Notes under the pieces: model-generated | Databases searched by the model: none | The model's input: only the letters and a program-made list of their open reading frames with translations | What the model was told of the DNA's origin: nothing | From: Helicoverpa zea | Taxonomy: Eukaryota > Arthropoda > Insecta > Lepidoptera > Noctuidae | Assembly: GCF_022581195.2 (NCBI RefSeq) | Contig: NC_061473.1 | Span: 5,766,001 to 5,830,000, forward strand | DNA: 64,000 nucleotides | Direction: 5' to 3' | Made by a program: the position numbers and the translations under genes | Shown: piece after piece, positions 55,330-64,000 of the stretch | How the letters are laid out: each line of letters opens with the position of its first letter | Numbering within the stretch: position 1 is the stretch's first letter

Positions 55330-57765
55330 CAAATGTAATTAAACATTCTTGTAGTAATTAAACAACATTTGGCTTGTGAATATCCAAGTTATTTTTCCTT
55401 GAACAATAACGTCATGTTAAACTTCCTACACCTACTTATTTGAGCAAGCACTTATCTGAAGATTAACTATCTAAATAGGACAAATAAACTTTAGCTTAAA
55501 ATAACGATTCAATTAAGTCATTGTTATTATTGCATTTACATTGATTTTTAGTCACATCACATATTATTTTTAAACAAAGAGTTGTATCAAGTTATCAAGA
55601 TATCTTTGGATATCATAAGTTTACCGTATTATTTATTTCCAGCAATCTACAAATCAAAAGTGCATCGGCCTTGCACTAGCACTTAAAATATTGACACAGA
55701 TTATAAATTATCCTTCACAGAGCACGTGTTAACCTCTGACATGCATAAAGTATGCATTTATCACTTATATTAGTCACTGTTTTATACCACAAACAAAGCA
55801 AAATATAGCATCTACAATAAAATTATCTTCCTAGTACTGAACGACCGAGCGTTTTGAACTGACAAGTTCAGAGTTCAAGGGCTAAAAGTAAAACAAAATA
55901 TAACAATGGGATTTTTTCCGCCATTTTTTTGTTCAACTTAACGAACGAAGCTTTGTTATTCTACTTAAGCATTGTTGATTTTGGAACGTCAATGTAGCAA
56001 AAATGGGATATTTCTTGTGGGTGAATCCAGTTTTTTGATGATTAATTGCGTTTTATATTGAGGAAATCTTTGTAAAATATCTAGGCTTCCAAAAACATTC
56101 TTGAACATGAAGACTTAGAAACAGGTTTTGCGCCATTACGGCGGTTTTACATTGCTTCACTGTGAATGTTTTGTGTATGGAGCCGCACTAGTTAATTAAT
56201 ATCACGATGTAAATCTGGTCATGAGTTACAATAATTGATTCATTTAATTTAGTTATGTCAAATTAGATGCTATTCAACTATTCGTTTTCCTCTCAATCCA
56301 TCTTTGCGTGAGAGGCTAAACCCAGCAGTGGGTCGACAAAAAGGCTAATGATGAGTTACCCGCAAATAATTTTCGCAAAAATCACAAAGACTCATTCAAT
56401 TTGATATTCATTGTACGTTTTTGTGCAGTCATTAACATTACACGTCCGATGCAGTCGCTCCAGCGAACGAGTAAAGTAATTCACCTTGAAACTTTTCCTG
56501 GGTGTCTCAACCGACTGCAGATGTATTTGCCTTGATAACTTGCATTGCTGGCGGTTGCTACATATTTCGTTGTTTACTTGTGTAGTACAAACATACTGGA
56601 TTTATGTGGTTCGGTTGAAACATCAATCAAAAATGTTACAGGAATTTTGCACGTTTGTGATTTTTTTTGTTTTATAATTATTTACTGAAGTTGACGCAAA
56701 AAAAGGGAAGTTAAGTGTGACTTGTACATGTGTGTCTGGGTATCTGTCCGTGGCTCCAAAACTCTTCATTGAATAAAACGATTTTTGTGCAATTATATCT
56801 GAGCCACAAGATACAAGCTATGCTTAGTTTGTGGCTCAACGTCAATGTAACAATATCGTAAAGTTCCTTTTAGTTAATAAACATTATTTTATTTTATTTA
56901 TTTAATGCAAACTCTCTTAAGTTTCGCAAGTTCAGTCAACCTTCCTGTCTCTTACTATTAATTATGTAGGTTTCTACTACCTCTACATAATTACATCGGT
57001 ACTAGAAAGCTGTAACTCAATAGATATTAATTACATGCACATCGATCTCCTTAGTACGGAAAGACTCATCTACTATGACAAACATGGTCAATGCGTCAAC
57101 CGCAGCTTGACCTTTGTAGACAGATCTACCCGGCTGCTGTGACAACTGGCTTTACTCGTTATTTCCTCAAGTCAGTCCCGAGACTGAACTGTTTTATTGG
57201 TTAATGTCATTAAATGGCAACATCGAATCAAAGCTAGCGCTGATTTAAAAAGATTGCTAGGTGGCTCTCTATATGAGGACCCGTACACTGCAGCGTAAAC
57301 AGTCGGCCAATAGATGACCCGATACCGATGGCTAGCAAAAAATAACATAGAAAAAATCTTGATTCTATTCAAAGTTTTCAGTCAATTTCTGATCTTTGTA
57401 ATGTGCATATTACTATATTCATCTTTACATTTATTTATGAGCCTAAAAAACTATCGGCCGACTAAAAGATTGCAGTGTAGAGCTCTAAAAGGTAGGTACC
57501 TAATTACTTGTTGTGTGACGTATGACTGACAAGCACTTGATATGTCAAGTATAAGAATGCAGTAGATTGTTGTTAGTGACCTTCGCTTATCGCGTAATCT
57601 TAAGAACTACTGAATAATTTGTAGTGCCTACTCGCTAACATACGAGTAGCGAAGACAACAAACGTGATTTTATCTTTATCTTATCAAACAATGTCTTAAT
57701 AATTAATCATTACCCACACGACAATTTAATTTGTAACTTGAATTCCCAAAATATGTACATATCAA
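55330..57765. other. Intergenic, no gene; one LINE-end relic
   Basis: AT-rich. GAGAGGCTAAACCCAGCAGT near 56310, with GGCTAATGATGA after it, is a faint LINE 3' end. No other structure was recognised. Confidence 0.4.
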
Positions 57766-57769
57766 AATT

Positions 57770-57885
57770 TTTGCTGGGGAGTTTGTCGCACCACTTCTTC
57801 CCACCAAAAACACATAGGAAGTGGTGAAGGGCGGGCGTTTTGGGGGCTGTCTTTTGTTTTATCCTTCAAAAAGTGCTGATTTTCA
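57770..57885. repeat. Dispersed repeat, copy B (reverse of 25150-25280)
   Basis: CACCACTTCTTCCC, AAAACACATAGGAAGTGGTG and GGGCGGGCGTTTTGGGGGCT, then CTTCAAAAAGTGC, mirror copy A in PHAF1 intron 7. Confidence 0.6.
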
Positions 57886-57889
57886 GCCT

Positions 57890-58135
57890 ATCCGAGCCTT
57901 TTCCCAACTATGTTGGGGTCGGCTTCCAGTCTAACCGGATACAGCTGAGTACCAGTGCTTTACAAGAAGCGACTGCCTATCTGACCTCCTCAAACTAGTT
58001 ACCCGAGCAGCCCCCTTGGTTAGACTGGTGTCAGACTTACTGGCTTCTGACTACCGTAACGACTGCTAAGGATGTTCAATGACAGCCGGAACCTACAGTT
58101 TAACGTGCCATCCGAAACATAGTCATCCCACTTTT
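57890..58135. repeat. Lepidopteran SINE-like repeat, long copy
   Basis: CCAACTATGTTGGGGTCGGC, TCTAACCGGATACAGCTGAG, TTGGTTAGACTGGTGTCAGA and AACGTGCCATCCGAAACATA. It is the longest copy of the family also seen at 40-180 and, faintly, near 9150-9200. Confidence 0.75.
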
Positions 58136-58494
58136 AATAAATGACTTTTTATCTTTAAATCTTAAAACAGTTTAATCTCGGTGTTCCTCTCTGGTTCATT
58201 CATAAAGTAGGTACAGTAAATCCGTGTCAGGAATAACTCCACTAAAGATAATATTTCCGGCGCCATTGTGTATTATGCGCCCGTAACACATATTGAGTGC
58301 ATCCTTTATTTGCTGCTCCAGACTTTAATATGAGCATCGGTTCAAGGTGGCCGAAATGCGTGCGTCAATCATAATGGCGTTGGTAAACGCGAAACAACAG
58401 CTACAGATTCTTTTGATCAGTTGACAGCTGTCAATTTTCGTTGAAAAAAAAAATTGACTGACAGACTGTACTCGATACTGATGCCAAAAATGCA

Positions 58495-58830
58495 ATTAGT
58501 AAAATTTTTGTCTGTCTGTCTTTCTGTATGTCTGTCTGTATGTTCGTTATGCAAACAAAAAGTACTCGATGGATTTTAATGAAACTTGGCACAAATATTC
58601 TTCATACTCCTGGGCAGGTTATAGGATGGGAAATGTTGGGAAAACGGGAGAAGTTACTCCATTTTTAAACGGTTTTATTTAAGCTTCCGCCGCGTGTGCA
58701 GCCTTAGTGGTTAAAGCTAAGTAGTAATAGGCTCGGTTTTCATAGATTTAGATAATTGGATAGGCTGGTGATTATTATTTCTTCCTCTCTTTGCACAAAG
58801 TCCGAATCTAACGCGGACGAAGCTAGTTTG
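58495..58830 (+). repeat. Tail repeat with (TGTC)n microsatellite
   Basis: A TGTCTGTCTGTCTTTCTGTA run is followed by CTCGATGGATTTTAATGAAA, CTTGGCACAAATATTCTTCA and AAGCTTCCGCCGCGTGTGC. It is a non-LTR tail-like repeat of a different subfamily from 53640. Confidence 0.55.
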
Positions 58831-59364
58831 TAATAACTGTAAAAAACTGATAGCGTAACACGTCATTTACGTTCAAAACTGCAGTCTAAGCGAGTTGTCA
58901 AAAAGCTGAATTCATAGGGATGAATTTAATTGACAAGAACCTTTAGCAATTTATGTGTATTTAGAATCTGACTTCTATGTAAGGTGGTCTAATTTTTCCT
59001 CTTTCCTCTTTAAACAAAAAATAACAAATGAAAGTTACTAAAAGTGCAGGAAAAACTTATCGCTCTAATCGGCTTAGCAGTTTTTGAGGATATCGCGGAA
59101 ATACAAAAATAGCAACGGTAGATTTACGAGTTTACGATATACCTACATATAATCAAACAATGATAACGGAATGAAGATAAAGGATCGTTATTGGTAGTAT
59201 CACAGATTACCTTATAGTTACATAAAAGTTAAGTAAATTCATTACCATAGGTAAGTATTGATTTATGATCCCGGTCGAACTATTTGCCGATCTGTCAATA
59301 TTACTCATATGACAAATATAATCAATACACACTGAATGTTTACATCATCTGATCCTAAACCTTC

Positions 59365-59490
59365 TCCGGTCGTGTCGGATTGCCGTCCCATCGGGCTATG
59401 AAAGTGAAGGAATAGTGAGGGCACCTGTGTCTGCGCAAATGCTTGTGCACTATGCCTTGCACAGTTGGCTAATCTTCTTACATGAGAAAA
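59365..59490 (+). repeat. Conserved lepidopteran repeat fragment
   Basis: GTCCCATCGGGCTATGAAAG, TGAAGGAATAGTGAGGGCAC, CTGTGTCTGCGCAAATGCTT and GCACAGTTGGCTAATCTTCT. I recognise this string as a common lepidopteran dispersed repeat. No second copy is present in this window. Confidence 0.5.
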
Positions 59491-60609
59491 GCCGATAATT
59501 GGCTAGGAGAACATCATCATAGGTATAGAAACTTAAAAATGCATTTAAAAACTATAATACTACTAAGTAAGCACTCAAATCTGTCAATACTGTTCTCACA
59601 CTTGAAATACTCGAAATCTCCCGCAGTAAGGAACAAGCTTACTAAAAGTGTCAATAAGAGCTCGTCAAGCAAAGATGGCGAACGGGTTTCCCATAAGGAA
59701 ACGCATCGCACGCTGTACTTTATTCTGAGAAACTGTGACCGTTAACTTTCTCAATGTACTTGGTACTACATACGTACGTAAAACTCGAACAAGTGCCTGT
59801 ACAATGTTCTGGCTAAACTGTGTACCTATATGTGCACTCAAAATGATGGTCCAGGTAAACAGACGGCTAAAAGTTGGCCCAATAATTGTAAGACAGTTTA
59901 TTTTGAAGTTAATATTGAAATTCGTCACAATCATCACACTTGTTAGTTGGTCTGATGCCGATCAGATAGCCTATCTCATCGTTATGTTAAAACGTGGGCA
60001 CTACGAACTACCACAAATTACTCAATAGTTACCAACTACCTTGATTCTTCTCCCTATTGATTTATGAGTCCGATCAAACTCGGCCTCGTCTAAAAAAAGT
60101 ATGCGGCATTTCTAAGTTTTCTGAAATTCATGTGCATTCATTCAGTACACTCTACACATACTTACTAGGTCTTTCCCGTGGCTTTAATTTACAGAAATCT
60201 CCTTGTAAAATATCCTTGTTATAGGTCGGTTAGTTATTCAGGCTGATAAATTGACCTGACTATTTTTTCATTATTTCCTTCGAGTGTCAATAATTTCAGT
60301 AATTTAGTACCAAACTCATTCACATAAGGATATGAAGTCTGTTTTTGACCAGGTGCAGGAAAATATTTCATATGCCATTTGCGTATGACCACAGATAACC
60401 TTAATACTTAGTTACTTCGGTATTACCAAAATTATGTCTATCATGAAATGACCTCGTGGTCAAAACTAGATCCTCTAAAACCGGTTTGCCGATTTATTTT
60501 TGCATCAACTAACTACCTACAATGATATGACAAAGTGATTTTTGATGCGATCTTTTCAATTATTTATATATTTTTATTAAATTTATTTTTAGATAATAAT
60601 TTCTTAATC

Positions 60610-60725
60610 TGCAAACTCGAAGAGGAAGATATCCTGGATAGAGCGAAGTGGAAGAAGAAGATACGGAAAGCGGACCCCGTCACAAGACGGGATAAATGTT
60701 AAGAACAAGAAGAAGCGAATTACTT
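60610..60725 (+). repeat. RTE-type LINE 3' end relic
   Basis: The plus frame reads DRAKWKKKIRKADPVTRRDK, then Cys and stop, then a GAAGAAGC-like end. The short DRxKWxxxIRKADP...RDKC stretch is the end of another RTE subfamily's ORF. Confidence 0.65.
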
Positions 60726-60897
60726 AATCTTTAGAATTAGATTTAAGTATGAGGATGTTTGAGAATGCAAAATGAAAGGCAAAATAGGTAGAGGCTTATA
60801 AGGGGCGACGATAGCAGCGTAAGGTGTCAAAAAAAAATAAAAAAAAACATAAAACAGCATGTACCTAATCAAGTTAATGCCAAAAACCCATAGACCT

Positions 60898-61290
60898 GGG
60901 GCCCGATTCTCCTAATTTTACTTAAGCAACATACGATTCACGTTCGATTCGACTGATATCCAATCCCGACTCGATTACGATTGAAACGTATGTGGCATTC
61001 CGCTATTTTTTCTTTGAAATAAACGTTTTTATCCTTTTCTGTCATTCAATAATGAATCATTTTGTCTGCAAATGATTTACGATTGCAAAATGATTGTACA
61101 GCAAACTACCGTATTGACCAAAATCACCAAAATAGCAGACCAATCGCACACCAATCAAATGTCAATCGAATACGATTGGTCTTTTATTAGTAGCAGAATG
61201 CCTGATATGGTTAAAACTGCTATTGCGATCATATTGCGATTAGATTTCTATTCGATTTTGACATTATTAACTTAGGAGAATCGGGCCCCT
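60898..61290 (+). mobile_element. MITE of the GGGGCCCGATTCTCCTAA family (393 bp)
   Basis: Inverted ends GGGGCCCGATTCTCCTAA / TTAGGAGAATCGGGCCCC, with a body nearly identical to 40347-40738. The 67-codon frame inside (61072-61275) is a by-product. Confidence 0.86.
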
Positions 61291-62095
61291 GAGAACCTTC
61301 TCCTTTTTTGGCACTCAGAAAAATATAAAAAAGTAAAACTTTGTCTCTAGTCCATAACTTTGTCTCATTCTAAATCTGAATTACTCATCTTTCAACGCCT
61401 AGACAATGTTTACTACTGACTCATAATGTAAACAACCCATTTACTATTATTTATTATTTACCCATTCCGTAGTATCCTGCTATCAGTTCACGAGATACGG
61501 GAGAGCAAATAAACAAACAAGTTCAAACGCTTAAAATAAACGACCCTTGTCGAAGGATATTAAACATACAAAGTGTAAATTATTATTTTTCTGATTATAA
61601 ACAAATGAATCAGCATCCGTTTTAGTATTTAAGGCAACCAGCTGATTACTGAAGTTCGTTTAGAAACCACGGAACAGATTTTATGCGATTTTCAATAATG
61701 AGTTAAATAGTTTTGATATAGATAGAACCTACCATTGTACAATATCTACCTATATACCAGGTCGTGGTTTTAAACTGACTTCTAAAAAAGGAGTAGGTTC
61801 TCAATTCTCATGTTTGCATTTTTTTTTCATAGAGGTAGTCAGTATAAATCTCTTTGCTTTACCGGATTAAATAAAAGATGGCTGATCAGATAGTTTCCTG
61901 TTGAATTGGGTACCTAATAGTAATGAAATAATTTAACCCTATTTGTAAATTACTACATAGTAGCGGATAATACGGCCCAATGATAATATTTATCATTGTT
62001 TGAAAGCAACCTTATCTAATTATTATGAAATAACATAAATCTTTTAGGCGACGGATTTGTCGGATGTGCGATAAGAATACAATGTACCTATTAAC
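61291..62095. other. Intergenic, no recognisable gene
   Basis: AT-rich, with no frames or terminal repeats of note. Confidence 0.4.
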
Positions 62096-62099
62096 AAAT

Positions 62100-62295
62100 T
62101 ATGTACTAGCTTAGCTTCTGCCAGCGGTTTCACCCGCATCCCGTGGGAACCTCTGCACGAACCCAGATAAAAAGTATCGATATAACAGCCTTTCTCGATA
62201 AATGGGCTATCTAACACCGAAATAATTGTTCAAATCGGACCAGTAGTTCCTGAGATTAGCGCGTTCAAACAAACAAACTCTTCAGATTTATAATA
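62100..62295 (+). repeat. Lepidopteran tail repeat copy
   Basis: GCTTCTGCCAGCGGTTTCAC, CCAGATAAAAAGTATCGATA, TTCAAATCGGACCAGTAGTT and CCTGAGATTAGCGCGTTCAA, followed by ACAAACAAACTC. Confidence 0.72.
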
Positions 62296-62344
62296 TAGTA
62301 TACGGAAAGTTTAAAAGCAAAATCTACTACGTAAACCACAAATT

Positions 62345-62530
62345 GGCTGTTCCCCGCGGCTTCACTTCGCGTCCCCTGGGAAGTACTGCTCGTACCCGGA
62401 TAAAATATAGCCTATATTATCCGGGGATACTCTAGCTTCCCAACAGGGAAATCTTTTTTTAATCGATTCCATAGTTTTTTTATAGAGACTTGATACACAA
62501 AAAAGTTTTTTCTTTATTACCTATATTAGT
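62345..62530 (+). repeat. Lepidopteran tail repeat copy (adjacent second copy)
   Basis: CCCGCGGCTTCACTTCGCGT, CCCGGATAAAATATAGCCTA, CTAGCTTCCCAACAGGGAAA and TTATTACCTATATTAGTATA. A fragment in the opposite orientation lies at 62820-62895. Confidence 0.72.
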
Positions 62531-62928
62531 ATAGATTAGAACTCGATAAATAGATACACTGCAGGAACATTCCAGAACGTTTTAGAATACAAAGTAAGTA
62601 AACAAGTTCGGAACAAGCCTAATGCCATGACCGTGAGCGTGACCTACCCCAACACAACCTAAATAACTAAGTAGGCTATCTAAAAACCAATGGAAAACGT
62701 TATCCAGAACATTTGACTGACGTTTCCCTGAAACTACTGATAATTTGCTGCACTTTTTTCTTCAGTTTTCACTTTTTTATAAAAATTCTTCCTCTGTTGG
62801 GAAGATTCACTGTCTCCCCAGGTGATATAGGAAGACTATCCGGGTATTGAAAGAAATTCTTCCGGGACGCAGGTGAAACTGCGAGAAACATTAAACAATA
62901 CTATTATAATAAAATAAAGAGGAAACTA

Positions 62929-64000
62929 CACTTCTGGACACATCTATTGGCCCACCTTGAATTTTCAGTTTCGTTTGGTCCTAGCTAAAATTTTATATTA
63001 GGTCGAGCAAAAAGTTTTTATGCAGTTTTGAACCTGGCACATTCACAATTTCATTCAATAGTCTGTTTTTGAATTTCGAACACAGAATTTAAAGAAACAA
63101 AAGACAATTTGGAGCCTATTTGTTGATATCAAACAATGGAGTACTGAGAAAACTTGGTTTTATTGGTTTACTTGGATTTAATTCTTGAAATATCTTTGGT
63201 TTTGCAACCAACATTACTTATTCTTAACGTTAAGGTGAGGTTCTATCAATAATCTATGGATACTTCACCTGAAGTCGCCGCCCAAGCTGTGGCACTTATT
63301 CAGGCCGGACACAGCCAAAGAAACGTGAGTGCTGAACTTAATTTAAGTCGATCTGCGGTCCGAAATGTTTATCGGAGGTACCTAGAGACTGGCGGCTTTG
63401 TTCGTCGCCAAGGAAGGCCACTATCTCGGGTCACAACTGAAAGACAAGATCGATTCATCGTGACGACCAGCTTGAGAAATCGTCACCTTGCCTCTATTGA
63501 GATACAAAACCAACTTCGCGACTTCCACGGAGTATCTGTGAGTGCTCGAACTGTTCGGAGAAGGTTAAAAGAACGCGATATGGTACCACACAAGCCAGCT
63601 AATGGGCCCAAACTAACGCGAGCCCACCGAACAGCGCGCCTTCATTTCGCACGCAGTCATTTAAATTGGACACAGCAAGATTGGAGCCGTGTACTCTTTT
63701 CTGATGAGTCTAAAATTGTGTTACATGGCAATGATGGAAGGAAGAAGGTCTACCGACGTAAGGGAGAGCGTTTTGCACAATGCTGCTTTGAAGAGAAGGT
63801 TGCTTATGGCGGTGGCTCATGGACTGTCTGGGGCGGTATATCCGCGAGCGGCAAAACTCAACTTGAGGTTGTTACAGGACCACGGCTGCCAACATTAAAT
63901 GCTGAAAGGTACATTCGTGAGTGCTTAGAACCTCACTTGATACCATACGCGGACTATGTGGGCCTAAATTTCCTTTTTATGCAAATGCCAGAGCAAATGC
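62929..64000 (+). mobile_element. Tc1-like transposon, 5' part, running off the window
   Basis: A probable TA target at 62927-62928 is followed by CACTTCTGGACACATCTATT and GGCCCACCTTG, resembling the terminal inverted repeats of Tc1-like elements. Then come about 330 bp of leader and a transposase frame from 63256. The other inverted repeat lies beyond the window, so the element's length is unknown. Confidence 0.75.
63256..64000 (+). pseudogene. Tc1-like transposase, 3' truncated by window, lesion near catalytic Asp-2
   Basis: The frame starts MDTSPEVAAQAVALIQAGHS and stays open to the window end. It has a paired-type helix-turn-helix (QRNVSAELNLSRSAVRNVYR), a GRP hinge (QGRPLSRVTTERQDRFI), a second helix-turn-helix (VSARTVRRRLKERDM), RAHRTARLHFA, and the first catalytic Asp in RVLFSDESKI. 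SWTVWGGIS follows, matching the family. The second catalytic motif is normally MQDNARxH. Here, after FLFMQ, the reading continues out of frame, while the shifted frame reads NARAN. A loss of about 4 nt, including the Asp codon, near 63984 explains this. Intact up to that point, it is probably inactive. Confidence 0.82.

Noticed and set aside
59482..60028. Overlapping frames of 87-97 codons on both strands
   Set aside because: No homology is recognisable, no exon signals are present, and the frames conflict with each other.

Overview
The window looks like moth or butterfly (Lepidoptera) nuclear DNA. It is AT-rich and has spliced genes with GT-AG introns. It is also packed with repeat families that I associate with lepidopteran genomes: RTE 3' ends with short-repeat tails, SINE-like tails and short inverted-repeat transposons. 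I see nothing prokaryotic.

Layout. (1) 374-5262 (+): the last six exons (671 residues) of a GPATCH1-type G-patch protein, a spliceosome-associated factor. The G-patch itself lies upstream of the window. One intron holds a decayed Tc1/IS630-type transposon. (2) 7916-28305 (+): a complete ten-exon PHAF1 (C16orf70/UPF0183, phagosome/autophagosome assembly factor) gene of 429 codons plus stop; all exon phases close. Its 8.8 kb first intron holds a Penelope-like repeat, a SINE, a GC-rich inverted-repeat cluster and a 1.6 kb hAT element with a second transposon inside it. Intron 9 holds a 5'-truncated CR1-group LINE inserted into an older repeat. (3) About 29.4-62.9 kb: no convincing host gene, but a dense graveyard of transposons. 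It includes an internally deleted piggyBac, a P-like element with two tiny convergent genes, hAT and other MITEs, foldback elements, several RTE 3' ends and one LINE with a twin-priming inversion. (4) 62929-64000: the 5' part of a Tc1-like transposon whose transposase is well preserved except for an apparent small lesion at the second catalytic Asp. It runs off the window.

The most unusual signal is inside PHAF1. Two different exons have each spawned a head-to-tail tandem array. Exon 4 gives 3.2 copies of 176 bp. Exon 6 gives about 22.3 near-identical copies of 136 bp, covering 3 kb. In both arrays the exon copies are separated by only 16 or 17 nt that start with the exon's own 5' splice site and end in CAG, so each unit is a miniature acceptor-exon-donor cassette. 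The protein is correct only if splicing uses one cassette and skips the rest. The arrays may be real exon-derived minisatellites or assembly artefacts, and long reads plus cDNA would decide.

Gene identities come from recognising the translated families, and transposon classes from terminal repeats, target duplications and residual protein. No database search was possible.
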